From CALOCN01 sp942491735 (GTDB lineage Bacteria > Eisenbacteria > RBG-16-71-46 > JABDJR01): a DNA stretch of 64,000 bases. Positions 43,690 through 52,094 of the stretch are shown here, one piece after another. The stretch covers positions 1,240,001 through 1,304,000 of the forward strand of contig CALOCN010000014.1 in assembly GCA_942491735.1 (NCBI GenBank), given 5' to 3'. The notes below the pieces were generated by a model. That model saw only the letters and a list, made by a program, of their open reading frames with translations. It made no database searches and had not been told where the DNA came from. Within the stretch, counting starts at the first letter, position 1. Each line of letters opens with the position of its first letter. The translations under genes and the position numbers were made by a program.

Positions 43690-44514
43690 TCAAGCGGCTC
43701 CGGAGGCCCGGGCAACCCGGTGTGAGGCCATGGCGATCACCACGAACAGGGCATTCACCGCGACCACGCTGGGTCCAGTGGGCAGATCGGCAAGCACGGA
43801 GCCGGCAACTCCCAACAGGGTGGCGGCCAGGCCGAGGCCGATCGCCCATTGGATGACGCCCCGCATGCTCGAGGCGAGCAGCAGCCCGGCCAGGGCGGGC
43901 TGGACCAGGTACGAAAACACGAGCAAGGAGCCGGCCTCGTGGAGCCCGACCGCAATGACCAGGGCCAGCGACAGGTCGAACAGCGCATTCCATCCCCGAA
44001 CGCGGAAGCCGGCCGCCCGGGCTGTCTCCGGGTCAAAGCTCGCGAAGAGAATCTGCTTGTAGAACGCGGCATGGAGCAACAGGACGAGCACCGTGACCAC
44101 GAGGAGGATCCACAGGTGCCCGTCGGTCACGGTGAGGATGTTTCCGAACAGGAGACCCAGGACATGGGCCTCGCCGTCGGCGCTCTTTGCCACGAGGAGG
44201 GTGCTCGACGCGACCGCGGCTACATAGAGGAAGCCGATCCGCGCCTCACGGGGGACGAAACGTCCGCCCACGTTGCTTCCGAGAAGCAATGCCCCGATCA
44301 GGGTGGTGGCCAGGGCGAGCACCTCGGGAGGGGCGGGCAGATAGAACGACAGGGCCACGCCCAGCGCGGCCAGTTGGGCGAGCGCGATGCCCACGAACAC
44401 GGTGCGGCGCAGGACCATGAACACACCGAGATAGGAGCAGGAAATCGAGACCAGGATTCCGGCGGCCAGGGCGGAGCGAACGAAGGGCAGGGTGAGGATC
44501 TCGAGGCTGCTCAC
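43690..44514 (-). CDS. znuB: Metal (zinc/manganese) ABC transporter, permease
   Basis: 274 residues, about eight membrane segments. ABC-3 family: GVFMVLRRTVFVGIALAQLAALG near the N-terminus and HEAGSLLVFSYLVQPALAG toward the C-terminus. Paired with the ATPase gene (4-base overlap) and a metal-binding protein gene. Zinc is inferred from the operon; manganese or iron cannot be excluded. Confidence 0.9.
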   Translation of the reverse strand: MSSLEILTLPFVRSALAAGILVSISCSYLGVFMVLRRTVFVGIALAQLAALGVALSFYLPAPPEVLALATTLIGALLLGSNVGGRFVPREARIGFLYVAAVASSTLLVAKSADGEAHVLGLLFGNILTVTDGHLWILLVVTVLVLLLHAAFYKQILFASFDPETARAAGFRVRGWNALFDLSLALVIAVGLHEAGSLLVFSYLVQPALAGLLLASSMRGVIQWAIGLGLAATLLGVAGSVLADLPTGPSVVAVNALFVVIAMASHRVARASGAA

Positions 44515-45284
44515 GAGGACGCCCCTCCGGGGGGAAGGACGACCCGACGACCCCCGACCGTCTCGACCCGGGTCCCTTCGCCGTAGACCCGCGACAGGCT
44601 CTCCCCGGTCAGGATCTCGTCGAGGTCGCCGACGGCCAACCGCCCCTCGTGCAGGAGGCCCAGACGGCGCACCCAGCGGGCCACCGTATTGAGTTGATGG
44701 CTGACCAGGAGGACGGTCAGGCTCCGGTCCCGATGGATGCGGTCGACCAGGTTCATGACCCGGCTCTCCGCTCCGAGGTCCATCCCGCTGGTGGGTTCGT
44801 CGAGCACAAGGAGATCCACCTGACCGGCCAGGGCGCGGGCGATGAGGGCACGTTGTTTCTGTCCTCCGGAAAGGTTGCGGAACAACGTGTGGCTGCGTCC
44901 TTCCATGCCGACCGCCCGCAACGCGGTTTCGACCTGCTCCCGATCCAGGGCATCGGGCCTCCGGATTCTTCCCGCGCGCCGGTAGCGCCCCATCATCACC
45001 ACATCCAGTACGCTGAGCGGGAAGCGTTCGTCCAGGGTCTCGCGTTGGGGGACATATCCCAGGTGCAGGCGCCCTCCCTCGGGAGAGGTTCCCAGCACCA
45101 GGGTGCCGGCCGTGGGTCGCAACAGTCCCAGGACCGCCCTCAGGATGGTTGTCTTTCCGGACCCGTTGGGTCCGACGATACCCAGGAAGTCGCCCCGCTG
45201 CACGGCCAGGTCGAGGTCGCGAAGGACCTGCTTTCCGGCGTAGCCCAGGGCCACGCCCTTGAATCCGACGAGGGTATCGGACAT
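44511..45284 (-). CDS. znuC: Metal (zinc/manganese) ABC transporter, ATP-binding protein
   Basis: 257 residues. Walker A GPNGSGKTT, signature NLSGGQKQRALIARAL, Walker B LLVLDEPTSGMD, switch His in LLVSHQLN. A C-terminal tail of about 30 residues ends in a Gly/Arg/Pro-rich stretch. Overlaps both neighbours (ATGA downstream, TGATG upstream), so the three transporter genes are tightly coupled. Confidence 0.92.
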   Translation of the reverse strand: MSDTLVGFKGVALGYAGKQVLRDLDLAVQRGDFLGIVGPNGSGKTTILRAVLGLLRPTAGTLVLGTSPEGGRLHLGYVPQRETLDERFPLSVLDVVMMGRYRRAGRIRRPDALDREQVETALRAVGMEGRSHTLFRNLSGGQKQRALIARALAGQVDLLVLDEPTSGMDLGAESRVMNLVDRIHRDRSLTVLLVSHQLNTVARWVRRLGLLHEGRLAVGDLDEILTGESLSRVYGEGTRVETVGGRRVVLPPGGASS

Positions 45285-46180
45285 CAGGGAGCCGCTTCCA
45301 GGGCCTGGGCGAGACGTTGCGTGTTGACCTCGAAGAGCCCGAAGTAGTCTTCGGCGCCGTCGACTCCCCCTACGGAGGAGGCCAGCACGACCACCCGGGC
45401 ACCGGTCTGTTTGGCAATGCTATCCGGTACCTTGCTGCTGTAGAAGGGGGACATGGCCACCACGCGAATGCCCCGTTCCTGGATGAGTTCGATGATCCGT
45501 GCCTTGTGTCCCGGGCTGGGGTCCACACCCGGCTTGGGTTCCACGAAGCCGGCCGCGTCAAGGCCGAAGGCCGCGTTGAAGTAGGGCCAGCTGTTGTGGA
45601 AGTAGACCAGCTCCGTTTCGGCAAAGGGCTCCATGCGTGCCTTCCAGGCCACGATCCTCCCGGTCAGGGCCGCTTCGAACGCGGCCAGTCGCTCATCGTA
45701 GTACGCACTCCCTTCCGGGTCCACCGCGACCAGGGCAGCGTGAATGGTCCGGGCGATCGGGATGCCGTTGGCCGGGTCCAGCCAGTAATGCGGATTCCCG
45801 GCGCTGTGGATATCGCCCATGCTCATGTCGACCCGTCCGGTCGGCTTCTCCAGGATCTCGATATTGGCGGAACAGTCGACGATCCGCAGGTTCGAGTTGC
45901 GGGCCCCGTCGAGAACGCCGCGAGCCCAGGGTTCGAGATCCATGCCCCCGACGAGGAAGACCCGTGCCTTGCGGACCATGAGCATGTAGGAAGGAAGGAT
46001 CTCGACATAGTGCGGATCCATGCGGCCGCTGGCGATGGCCTCGGTTTCCACCCGTTCGCCCCCGATTTCGGCCGCGATTGCCGCGAAATCGCTGAGGGTG
46101 GACACCACATTGATCTTCGCCACGGCGGGACCGCTGAACAGGAGCAGGACGGAGAGAATCGGGATCGTGATCGGTTTCAT
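45284..46180 (-). CDS. znuA: Metal (zinc) ABC transporter, substrate-binding protein
   Basis: 298 residues. Cluster 9 binding protein: ligand His candidates in RMDPHYVEILPSY, GNPHYWLDPANG and VYFHNSWPYFN. It lacks the long His-rich loop of many ZnuA proteins. Signal peptide ends GPAVA. ATG 46180 is preferred (GAGG 6 bases upstream); ATG 46192, overlapping the previous stop (TGATG), would add four residues. Confidence 0.9.
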   Translation of the reverse strand: MKPITIPILSVLLLFSGPAVAKINVVSTLSDFAAIAAEIGGERVETEAIASGRMDPHYVEILPSYMLMVRKARVFLVGGMDLEPWARGVLDGARNSNLRIVDCSANIEILEKPTGRVDMSMGDIHSAGNPHYWLDPANGIPIARTIHAALVAVDPEGSAYYDERLAAFEAALTGRIVAWKARMEPFAETELVYFHNSWPYFNAAFGLDAAGFVEPKPGVDPSPGHKARIIELIQERGIRVVAMSPFYSSKVPDSIAKQTGARVVVLASSVGGVDGAEDYFGLFEVNTQRLAQALEAAP

Positions 46181-46191
46181 GGTGAACCTCA

Positions 46192-47328
46192 TCAGAACGA
46201 GTGGGCCTTGTGGGGGCCCAGGGAAAAGACCAGCTGGAGTTGGACGCTCACCGCGTCCGGGGCGCCGCCGGAAAAGGAGTCGTTGCGGGCCAGCAGCCGG
46301 AGTTCGGTGGTCTCCTCGAAAACGGAGTAGCCGGCAAACACACCGAGTCCGAGCTGGGTGAACTCGGTGTCCTCCGGATCCTGGGCGTAGTCGGCCAGTG
46401 CTCCCAGGTTCCACGCTCGCGCGAACTGGTAGTCCACGTAGCCGAAGATGCCAAAGGGAGTGGTGGTTCTGGACTCGCCCTCCTCATGGTGGTCGATACG
46501 GTTCGCGAGAACCTCCGCGGAGAGGGTAAGGCTCCGGGCCCGGCCCGGTCGCCACTTGAACTTGAAGTCGGCGCCGTACCACGTATGGCGCAACCCTTCC
46601 TCTGCATCGGTGACTCCCGTACCACCCGTTCCGCCCACCTCGAGCCAGCTGAACTCCCCGGTAGTGAAGAAGACCGTGGCACGACCGTTGTACGACATGT
46701 CGCCCAGGGACCTCCCGGAGGGGGCGGTCTCGACGCTGTCCCCCTCGTCCGCGACCCGTCCAAGGGTGTAGTGAAGCTCGTCGTGTTCGTCGTGCTCGTC
46801 GTGTTCGTGTCCCTGTCCTGGAGGAGCGTTGAGAATGCTGCCACTGAGGGTTACCGGCACTCCCTTGAGGTCTGCCAGGTAGCTCAGCTGTGCTCCGACG
46901 GAGGCATAGCCTTCCTCTCCCAGGTAATTCGTGACCAGGAGTGGATAGTCCAGGAAGGAATAGACATGGGCGTGCTGGATGTTGAATCGGCCGGAGAACA
47001 CCCGCCACTTTCCGGCCCGGAGTCCGAGCCCCCCCGGGAGGGCGGTAAAGCTGGCGTATCCCTCCTCGAGTTCCAGGGTCTCGTCGTGGAAACCGAAGAA
47101 GATGTCCCCACGCAGCCAGGGGTTGAGCGCCCCTTGGGCCGCGATCTCAACCCCTCTGAGGATGAGTTCGAGGTCGTCCGGAGTGGTGTCGCCCGCCAGG
47201 GCTCTCGTATCGACAATGAATGAAATGTCCGGATTGATGCCGGAGCTTCCTGAACCCTGGGCCGCGGCGGGCACAGAGCACAGGGGACAGACGAGCCCCG
47301 CGACCAGAATGGCCAGCAGACGTCGCAT
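46192..47328 (-). CDS. Outer-membrane barrel of the zinc operon, with His/Asp/Glu-rich loop
   Basis: 378 residues, signal peptide to about 24. Beta-strand-rich porin-like protein ending in a strand with VQLQLVFSLG. The segment at 171-186 (GQGHEHDEHDEHDELH) is a probable divalent-metal-binding loop. A strong AGGAGG lies close to the ATG. It is followed within a base by the binding-protein gene, so it likely carries zinc across the outer membrane for ZnuABC, possibly as a scavenging loop outside the cell. Confidence 0.75.
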   Translation of the reverse strand: MRRLLAILVAGLVCPLCSVPAAAQGSGSSGINPDISFIVDTRALAGDTTPDDLELILRGVEIAAQGALNPWLRGDIFFGFHDETLELEEGYASFTALPGGLGLRAGKWRVFSGRFNIQHAHVYSFLDYPLLVTNYLGEEGYASVGAQLSYLADLKGVPVTLSGSILNAPPGQGHEHDEHDEHDELHYTLGRVADEGDSVETAPSGRSLGDMSYNGRATVFFTTGEFSWLEVGGTGGTGVTDAEEGLRHTWYGADFKFKWRPGRARSLTLSAEVLANRIDHHEEGESRTTTPFGIFGYVDYQFARAWNLGALADYAQDPEDTEFTQLGLGVFAGYSVFEETTELRLLARNDSFSGGAPDAVSVQLQLVFSLGPHKAHSF

Positions 47329-47373
47329 GCCTCCTCCTATGATAGAGGGACGTAAAGTGTGGCGACGGAGGGA

Positions 47374-47646
47374 CTAGGCGGGGAGGGGTGGGGCCCGGGA
47401 GGGGCACGCGGTGGCGGCCACCCGAGTCGAGGGGGTGTCGAGGAACCCGAGAAGCAACCCCGGGTGCAGGGGAGGCGGTGGGCACTGCTGGCCCAGCGCC
47501 GGGCCCAGCGTCTTGCCGGTGTGGCTCAGACAGACGGGGCAGTCCTGGTGGGTCTCATCATGCTCGACCACGATTTCGTGGATCGACAGCCCGCCAAGGG
47601 CAATGAGAAGAGCGAGGCCGATCAGGCCCCGGAGGCAAGTTCCCAT
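47374..47646 (-). CDS. Small membrane protein with H-rich CPVC segment
   Basis: 90 residues from ATG 47646. One N-terminal membrane segment (LRGLIGLALLIALGGLSIHEIV), then HDETHQDCPVCLSHTG with a CXXC and three His nearby, then a Pro-rich tail. The pattern resembles the DUF2946-type small proteins found next to metal-uptake genes. Same strand and 45 bases before the zinc-operon barrel, so probably the first gene of that operon. Metal binding or sensing is inferred. Confidence 0.6.
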   Translation of the reverse strand: MGTCLRGLIGLALLIALGGLSIHEIVVEHDETHQDCPVCLSHTGKTLGPALGQQCPPPPLHPGLLLGFLDTPSTRVAATACPSRAPPLPA

Positions 47647-47696
47647 GTCTTCAGCCTTGATGATCCCGGGCGGGAAGTCAAGGACCCATGGCGGGG

Positions 47697-48572
47697 CTAG
47701 CGGAGGCCGATCACATAGCCGATCCACCCCGGCATGTTCTCGTACTGGGTCCTGCGCCGGAAGACCCCGTCCGACTCGTCCGCCTCGTCGTCCCAGCCCT
47801 CGAGATAGACCTCGGTCCTGGCGAATCCGGCGTCCCGGAGCAGGTCGGTGAGCTCCGGGATGCTGTAGAGCCGCCAGTCGTAGGTGAAGGCCTTCCTGAT
47901 CCGGGTCTTGTCCCGGAACTTGAAATGGATGTGGCAGAGGATGTGGTTGTCCACCACGTTGAACTTGGCCTGTTCCCACACGTAGGTGAAGGCGGGAACG
48001 GCAATGCCGTCATCCCGGAAGACCGGATCAATGGATCGGTCCTCCTCGAGCGCTTCCATGGCGTCCGTGCCGCCGAACACATCCAGGACGAACATTCCGT
48101 CCTCGACCAGCGAGGCTCTCGCCTTCCTGAAGTATTCCAGGAGTTGATTGCGCTCCTTGAAGATCTGGAACGAGAAGTTGAGCGCGGCCACCAGGTCCAC
48201 CTTGGGCTCGGTGACGTGGAGCACGTTGTCCTCGATCAGGGTCACCCGGTCGGCGGCTGCTCCGAGCCGCGACACATGGTGCTCGATGCCCCAGTCGAGG
48301 GTCGGGCGATCCAGGTCCACTCCCCACGCCCGATTTTCCCTGTGACGCGAGACAAAATCGCAGGCCAGGGCCGAGGTCCCGCAGAAGTCCTCCTTGAGCG
48401 TGCGCAGGGGGCGCTTGCGATGGCTCTTGAAGGTGCGGCGAAAGAAGTCCACATCGGCTTCCACGCATTGCACGGACTCCTCGTAGAGGATGTGCTTGTC
48501 CGCGGTCTTCGCGGTGAGGGCGCCCGGTTTGGGCTTCTTGCGCTTCTTCTTGTCTTTCTTGCTCTTGGCCAT
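47697..48572 (-). CDS. Class I SAM-dependent methyltransferase
   Basis: 291 residues. A Lys-rich N-terminal tail (KSKKDKKKRKKPKPG) precedes a methyltransferase domain; motif I-like LKEDFCGTSALACDFV, the acidic AWGVDLDRPTLDW, and motif IV VDLVAALNFSFQIF. The C-terminal half has SIPELTDLLRDAGF as in small-molecule methyltransferases. Substrate unknown. The basic tail suggests contact with nucleic acid or ribosome, which is speculative. Confidence 0.82.
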   Translation of the reverse strand: MAKSKKDKKKRKKPKPGALTAKTADKHILYEESVQCVEADVDFFRRTFKSHRKRPLRTLKEDFCGTSALACDFVSRHRENRAWGVDLDRPTLDWGIEHHVSRLGAAADRVTLIEDNVLHVTEPKVDLVAALNFSFQIFKERNQLLEYFRKARASLVEDGMFVLDVFGGTDAMEALEEDRSIDPVFRDDGIAVPAFTYVWEQAKFNVVDNHILCHIHFKFRDKTRIRKAFTYDWRLYSIPELTDLLRDAGFARTEVYLEGWDDEADESDGVFRRRTQYENMPGWIGYVIGLR

Positions 48573-48619
48573 GGCTACCTGTCAGGTTGTGGGGGGATGT
48601 GCGTTGGCCCGGGGTCACC

Positions 48620-49261
48620 CTAGCCGCGCTTGAAGCCTTGCCACGCCGCGTCGGTGGCGCTCTGCTTGAAATAGAGGATCGGAATCAGGAGCAGGACCAG
48701 CCGGCTCAGCGGGATGTTGATCAGGCTGACGCCGCAGGCAAGGAGGGCAAGGACGGGGGCGAGCAGGAGGCGTCGGCTGATTCCGGCAATGATCTCCCGG
48801 GGCAGGTCGGAGTCCACCAGTCGTCGTCCGTGGATGGCGTAGTGCCAGAGCAACAACAGGGACCATCCGGTAATGCTCACGAAGGAGATGTAGAAGAGCA
48901 TGGCGAGCTCGTCGTCCCGGTAGGCCGCCTGGATCCCGGTGGCGAAGGGGAGAAACGAGACGCACATGAGAAACAACAGGTTCAGGGCAACGAATTGCCG
49001 GTTTGCCCCCCGCAGATAGTGAAAGACCGCGAAGTGTTGCATCCAGTAGGTACCCACGAGAATGAAGCTCGTGACGAACCCGAGGGCGGGGTCCAGGGCT
49101 CCACGGAGAAACTCCCCCAGCTTGCTCTCGGGGACTTCGCGCGCGGAGGGTGCTTCCAGGCCCAGGACGAGAATGGTAATCGCGATGGCAATCACGCCGT
49201 CGGTGAATGCGGCCAGGCGATCGGGCAGGAAGGTTCCCTTGGATTCACTGTGCTCGCTCAC
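48620..49261 (-). CDS. TMEM175-family potassium channel-like membrane protein
   Basis: 213 residues. Six hydrophobic segments in two halves; the first helix carries the family signature DRLAAFTDGVIAIAITILVL. Bacterial TMEM175 proteins are tetrameric K+ channels without the classic selectivity filter. GTG 49261 is preferred (GGGGAG about 9 bases upstream and the usual length); an ATG at 49327 would add 22 residues. Confidence 0.82.
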   Translation of the reverse strand: MSEHSESKGTFLPDRLAAFTDGVIAIAITILVLGLEAPSAREVPESKLGEFLRGALDPALGFVTSFILVGTYWMQHFAVFHYLRGANRQFVALNLLFLMCVSFLPFATGIQAAYRDDELAMLFYISFVSITGWSLLLLWHYAIHGRRLVDSDLPREIIAGISRRLLLAPVLALLACGVSLINIPLSRLVLLLIPILYFKQSATDAAWQGFKRG

Positions 49262-49338
49262 GGATGTCTTCTCCCCGTACACGAAAGAACTCCCGGACAC
49301 GGTCCGGCGATCGACTTCGGGACGCATCCTACCGCAGA

Positions 49339-50679
49339 TCAGCGGTGGGGGGCGAGTCGGCGCCAGGCGTGATAGACCGGAACCGCCAGGAGCAGGATAC
49401 CCATGCCGATCAGGGAGTCGCGGGTGTTCTCCAGCAACAGTTGGATCCACAAGGCAATCGCCGCACACAGGAACAGCACGACCGGCCAGGGGTAGAAGGG
49501 GACCCGGAAGGGGCGGTCCGCGTGGGGTCGACGGATGCGATGGAGAATCACCGAGCCGATGTTGAGGATGAACCACAGGGTGGAGATGAACACGAAGTAG
49601 CGGACGATTCCCTCGAAAGTGGCCACCAGGCAATAGAGCGCTGCGATCAGGGCAAGACCGCCCAGGGAGGCTGCGGGAGTACGTCGGGTTGCATGGACGG
49701 TTCCCACGGCCCGGATAAACAACCCGTCCCGCCCCAGGGCATAGAAGACACGGGATCCGCCGATCATCATGCCCATGATGGAACCCAGGGTGGAAGCCAG
49801 GACGAGCAGGGTGACGAAGGTGGACCCGGCGTCTCCCATCACGCGCTGGGCGACGTCGACCGCGACCGAGTCGGTTGATCGCACTCCCTCGACACCCAGT
49901 ACGAACAGATAGGCCAGATTGGTCAGTACATAGATGACGGTGATGCCGAGGGTGCCGATGACCAGGGCTCGGGTCATGTCGCGGGACGGGTCGCGGAGCT
50001 CGCCGCTCAGGGTGGGACCGTCCGACCAGCCCTCGTAGGTCCACAGGACCGCGGCAAGCGAGAGCGCGATGGGGGCCAGGGACCAGCCCGCCTCGGGTGC
50101 GCCCCACAGGGGTTCCAGATTCGCGATCGAGCCCCGGCCGGCCAGGAGAGCCACCACGAAGATCAGCGAGAGGGCCAACACCTTCGCTGCGGTGAAGGCC
50201 CGCAGGGTCAGGGCGCCGAGGCGGACCCCGGCAATGTTGACCGCGGCGACAGTCAGGCAAAGGCCGGCCGCGACGTACGGCCGCACCGGTTCGACCGCGG
50301 GAAACAGGCGCGCCAGGTAGGCGGTGAAGACCACGCTGACCCCGGCGATGGACGCGGGGTAGGTGATCATGAACGCGCTCCATCCGTAGATGAAGGCGGG
50401 CATGCGGCCGTAGGCCTCGCGCAGGAAGACGTAGGACCCGCCGGTATGAGGGAACATGCCGGCCAACTCGGCAAAGCAGAGGGCGCCGCACAGGGACATG
50501 AACCCACCGAGGAGCCAGACCAGCAACATGGCCGCGGTGCCGGGAAGGTGACCGGCGATGACCGGTGGGGTTGCGAAGATACCGGAACCGATGATGATCC
50601 CGACGATGAGCGCAGCCACGTCCCAGGAGGTGAGGACACGGCGGAGTCCGGGCTCGGTAGGGGGCACGCGCGGCTTCAT
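49339..50679 (-). CDS. APC-family amino-acid permease
   Basis: 446 residues, about 12 membrane segments. The N-terminus has DVAALIVGIIIGSGIFATPP (the GSGIF substrate/cation site of the APC superfamily) and the middle has LWTYEGWSDGPTLSGELRDPSRDM, typical of LAT/SLC7-like exchangers. Transports amino acids across the inner membrane; specificity unknown. Stand-alone gene in a same-strand row. Confidence 0.88.
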   Translation of the reverse strand: MKPRVPPTEPGLRRVLTSWDVAALIVGIIIGSGIFATPPVIAGHLPGTAAMLLVWLLGGFMSLCGALCFAELAGMFPHTGGSYVFLREAYGRMPAFIYGWSAFMITYPASIAGVSVVFTAYLARLFPAVEPVRPYVAAGLCLTVAAVNIAGVRLGALTLRAFTAAKVLALSLIFVVALLAGRGSIANLEPLWGAPEAGWSLAPIALSLAAVLWTYEGWSDGPTLSGELRDPSRDMTRALVIGTLGITVIYVLTNLAYLFVLGVEGVRSTDSVAVDVAQRVMGDAGSTFVTLLVLASTLGSIMGMMIGGSRVFYALGRDGLFIRAVGTVHATRRTPAASLGGLALIAALYCLVATFEGIVRYFVFISTLWFILNIGSVILHRIRRPHADRPFRVPFYPWPVVLFLCAAIALWIQLLLENTRDSLIGMGILLLAVPVYHAWRRLAPHR

Positions 50680-50725
50680 TCGACCCGCATGCTACCAGAG
50701 GGTGTCGATTTCCTCCAAAGCGGAC

Positions 50726-52066
50726 CTACGGCAACCAGGTAGCGTAGTCCCGGGGGAATCGTCGCACCTCGAAGAGACTCGCGATGTACATGTCACCGGG
50801 TCCCGCCCGGTGCGGGTTGTAGAACTCCCACACGATGGTCCCGTCCCGGGTCACCTCGAAGGCACGCCCTCCATCGGTTTCGGTAATCAGGATGTTGCGG
50901 TTGGGTAGTTCGTGAGCGGCTCCACACGTGCTGGAGAAGAAGCCCGCATCGGGGCCGCCGTACTGCCAGACCACCCCGTTGTCGGCCGGGCTGGTCACCA
51001 CCACCCGCGAGGCGGTCCTGGGCTTCCAGTGGTTGTCGAAGACGAGGATTCCGTCCGAGACAACGCGCGGGTCGTGCTGAAGGGCGTAGCCGCCCTGGGA
51101 CCAGACGACACGTCTCTCCTCCAGATCCACCACCGCGATGCGATCGAGGTGGCAGAACGAGACCAGGATCCGGCCGGCGCGCAGGGCGGGGTTGATCGCT
51201 TCCAGCCCTCCGTCGAGAATCCGAAGGGAGTTGGTGTGGAAGATGTCGGTGGCGGGGGAGGCGATGCGCCGCTCCCGCTCCTTGGCCCAGAACCGCTTCG
51301 ACGCGGTGCGCCACGACTCCTCGGGTCCGGCATTCTCGTAGCACTCCAGCAGGGAAACGGTTTCCATCTCGGTGCCATCCTCGGCCAGACGGGTCACCTT
51401 GTCCTCGAGCACCGGTTTGTCCCGGCGCACCCCCGGGACCATGTGGGCCTCGCGGGTGAGGACCAGGATCTGTCCATCCGCGAACACCTCGAGATCATGA
51501 TGCGCACGATAGGGGTGGGCCCAGATCACGTTGGAATCCCGGTCCAGCTTGAGGAGTCCAAGTCCTTCGTGGATGACCAGGATGTCCCCGTTGGCGAAGA
51601 GGTGCGCACGTCGCCAGAATCCGGTGTCCTGCTTCCCCTCCGCCCCGGGGTAGTCGGGCCAGACGTCGAGGAAGGGCCGGCTCCATCGATGCAGCACCGT
51701 CCCGTCCATGTCCATGAGAACCGCTTCCGCCGCGTGTCCGGAGGTATAGAAGTTCAGCCCCGGCCAGGCCTGGTCCCTGTCATGGACGACCACGCTGGAC
51801 CGGGAGGGAGCCGGAGTGGACCCGCCCAGGTAGCCGAGTGCCTCCAGCTGCCGGACCTCGGCCTGCTGTTCCTCCGTCATGTCCGTGTCGAACCGGTGCG
51901 TACGGTAGATGCCCCAGCGACCCCGGGTGGGTTCGGGCTCCGCCTCGACGACGGCTGCCGGCCCCGAGTCCCCGCCGTCCCCGCAACCGGTCGGGACGAG
52001 GAAGAAGGGGAGGAGCAGCCCTCCCCACCGGAACGCCATGGGTTTCGGCACCAGGAATACGTTCAT
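50726..52066 (-). CDS. Arylsulfotransferase (ASST)-like lipoprotein
   Basis: 446 residues from ATG 52066; signal peptide with lipobox PTGC. Beta-propeller-like sequence: VLMDMDGTVLHRW, NGDILVIHEGLGLLKLDRDSNVIW, HPYRAHHDLEVFADGQILVL, DIFHTNSLRIL, GNRNILITETDGGRAFEV-like NRNILITETDGGRAFEVTRD. This arrangement is that of the arylsulfotransferase family (PF05935/PF14269), many members of which are uncharacterised. Periplasmic or outer-membrane location expected. Confidence 0.8.
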   Translation of the reverse strand: MNVFLVPKPMAFRWGGLLLPFFLVPTGCGDGGDSGPAAVVEAEPEPTRGRWGIYRTHRFDTDMTEEQQAEVRQLEALGYLGGSTPAPSRSSVVVHDRDQAWPGLNFYTSGHAAEAVLMDMDGTVLHRWSRPFLDVWPDYPGAEGKQDTGFWRRAHLFANGDILVIHEGLGLLKLDRDSNVIWAHPYRAHHDLEVFADGQILVLTREAHMVPGVRRDKPVLEDKVTRLAEDGTEMETVSLLECYENAGPEESWRTASKRFWAKERERRIASPATDIFHTNSLRILDGGLEAINPALRAGRILVSFCHLDRIAVVDLEERRVVWSQGGYALQHDPRVVSDGILVFDNHWKPRTASRVVVTSPADNGVVWQYGGPDAGFFSSTCGAAHELPNRNILITETDGGRAFEVTRDGTIVWEFYNPHRAGPGDMYIASLFEVRRFPRDYATWLP

Positions 52067-52094
52067 CGGACCGTGTGACCGGTGAAGGCTCGAA

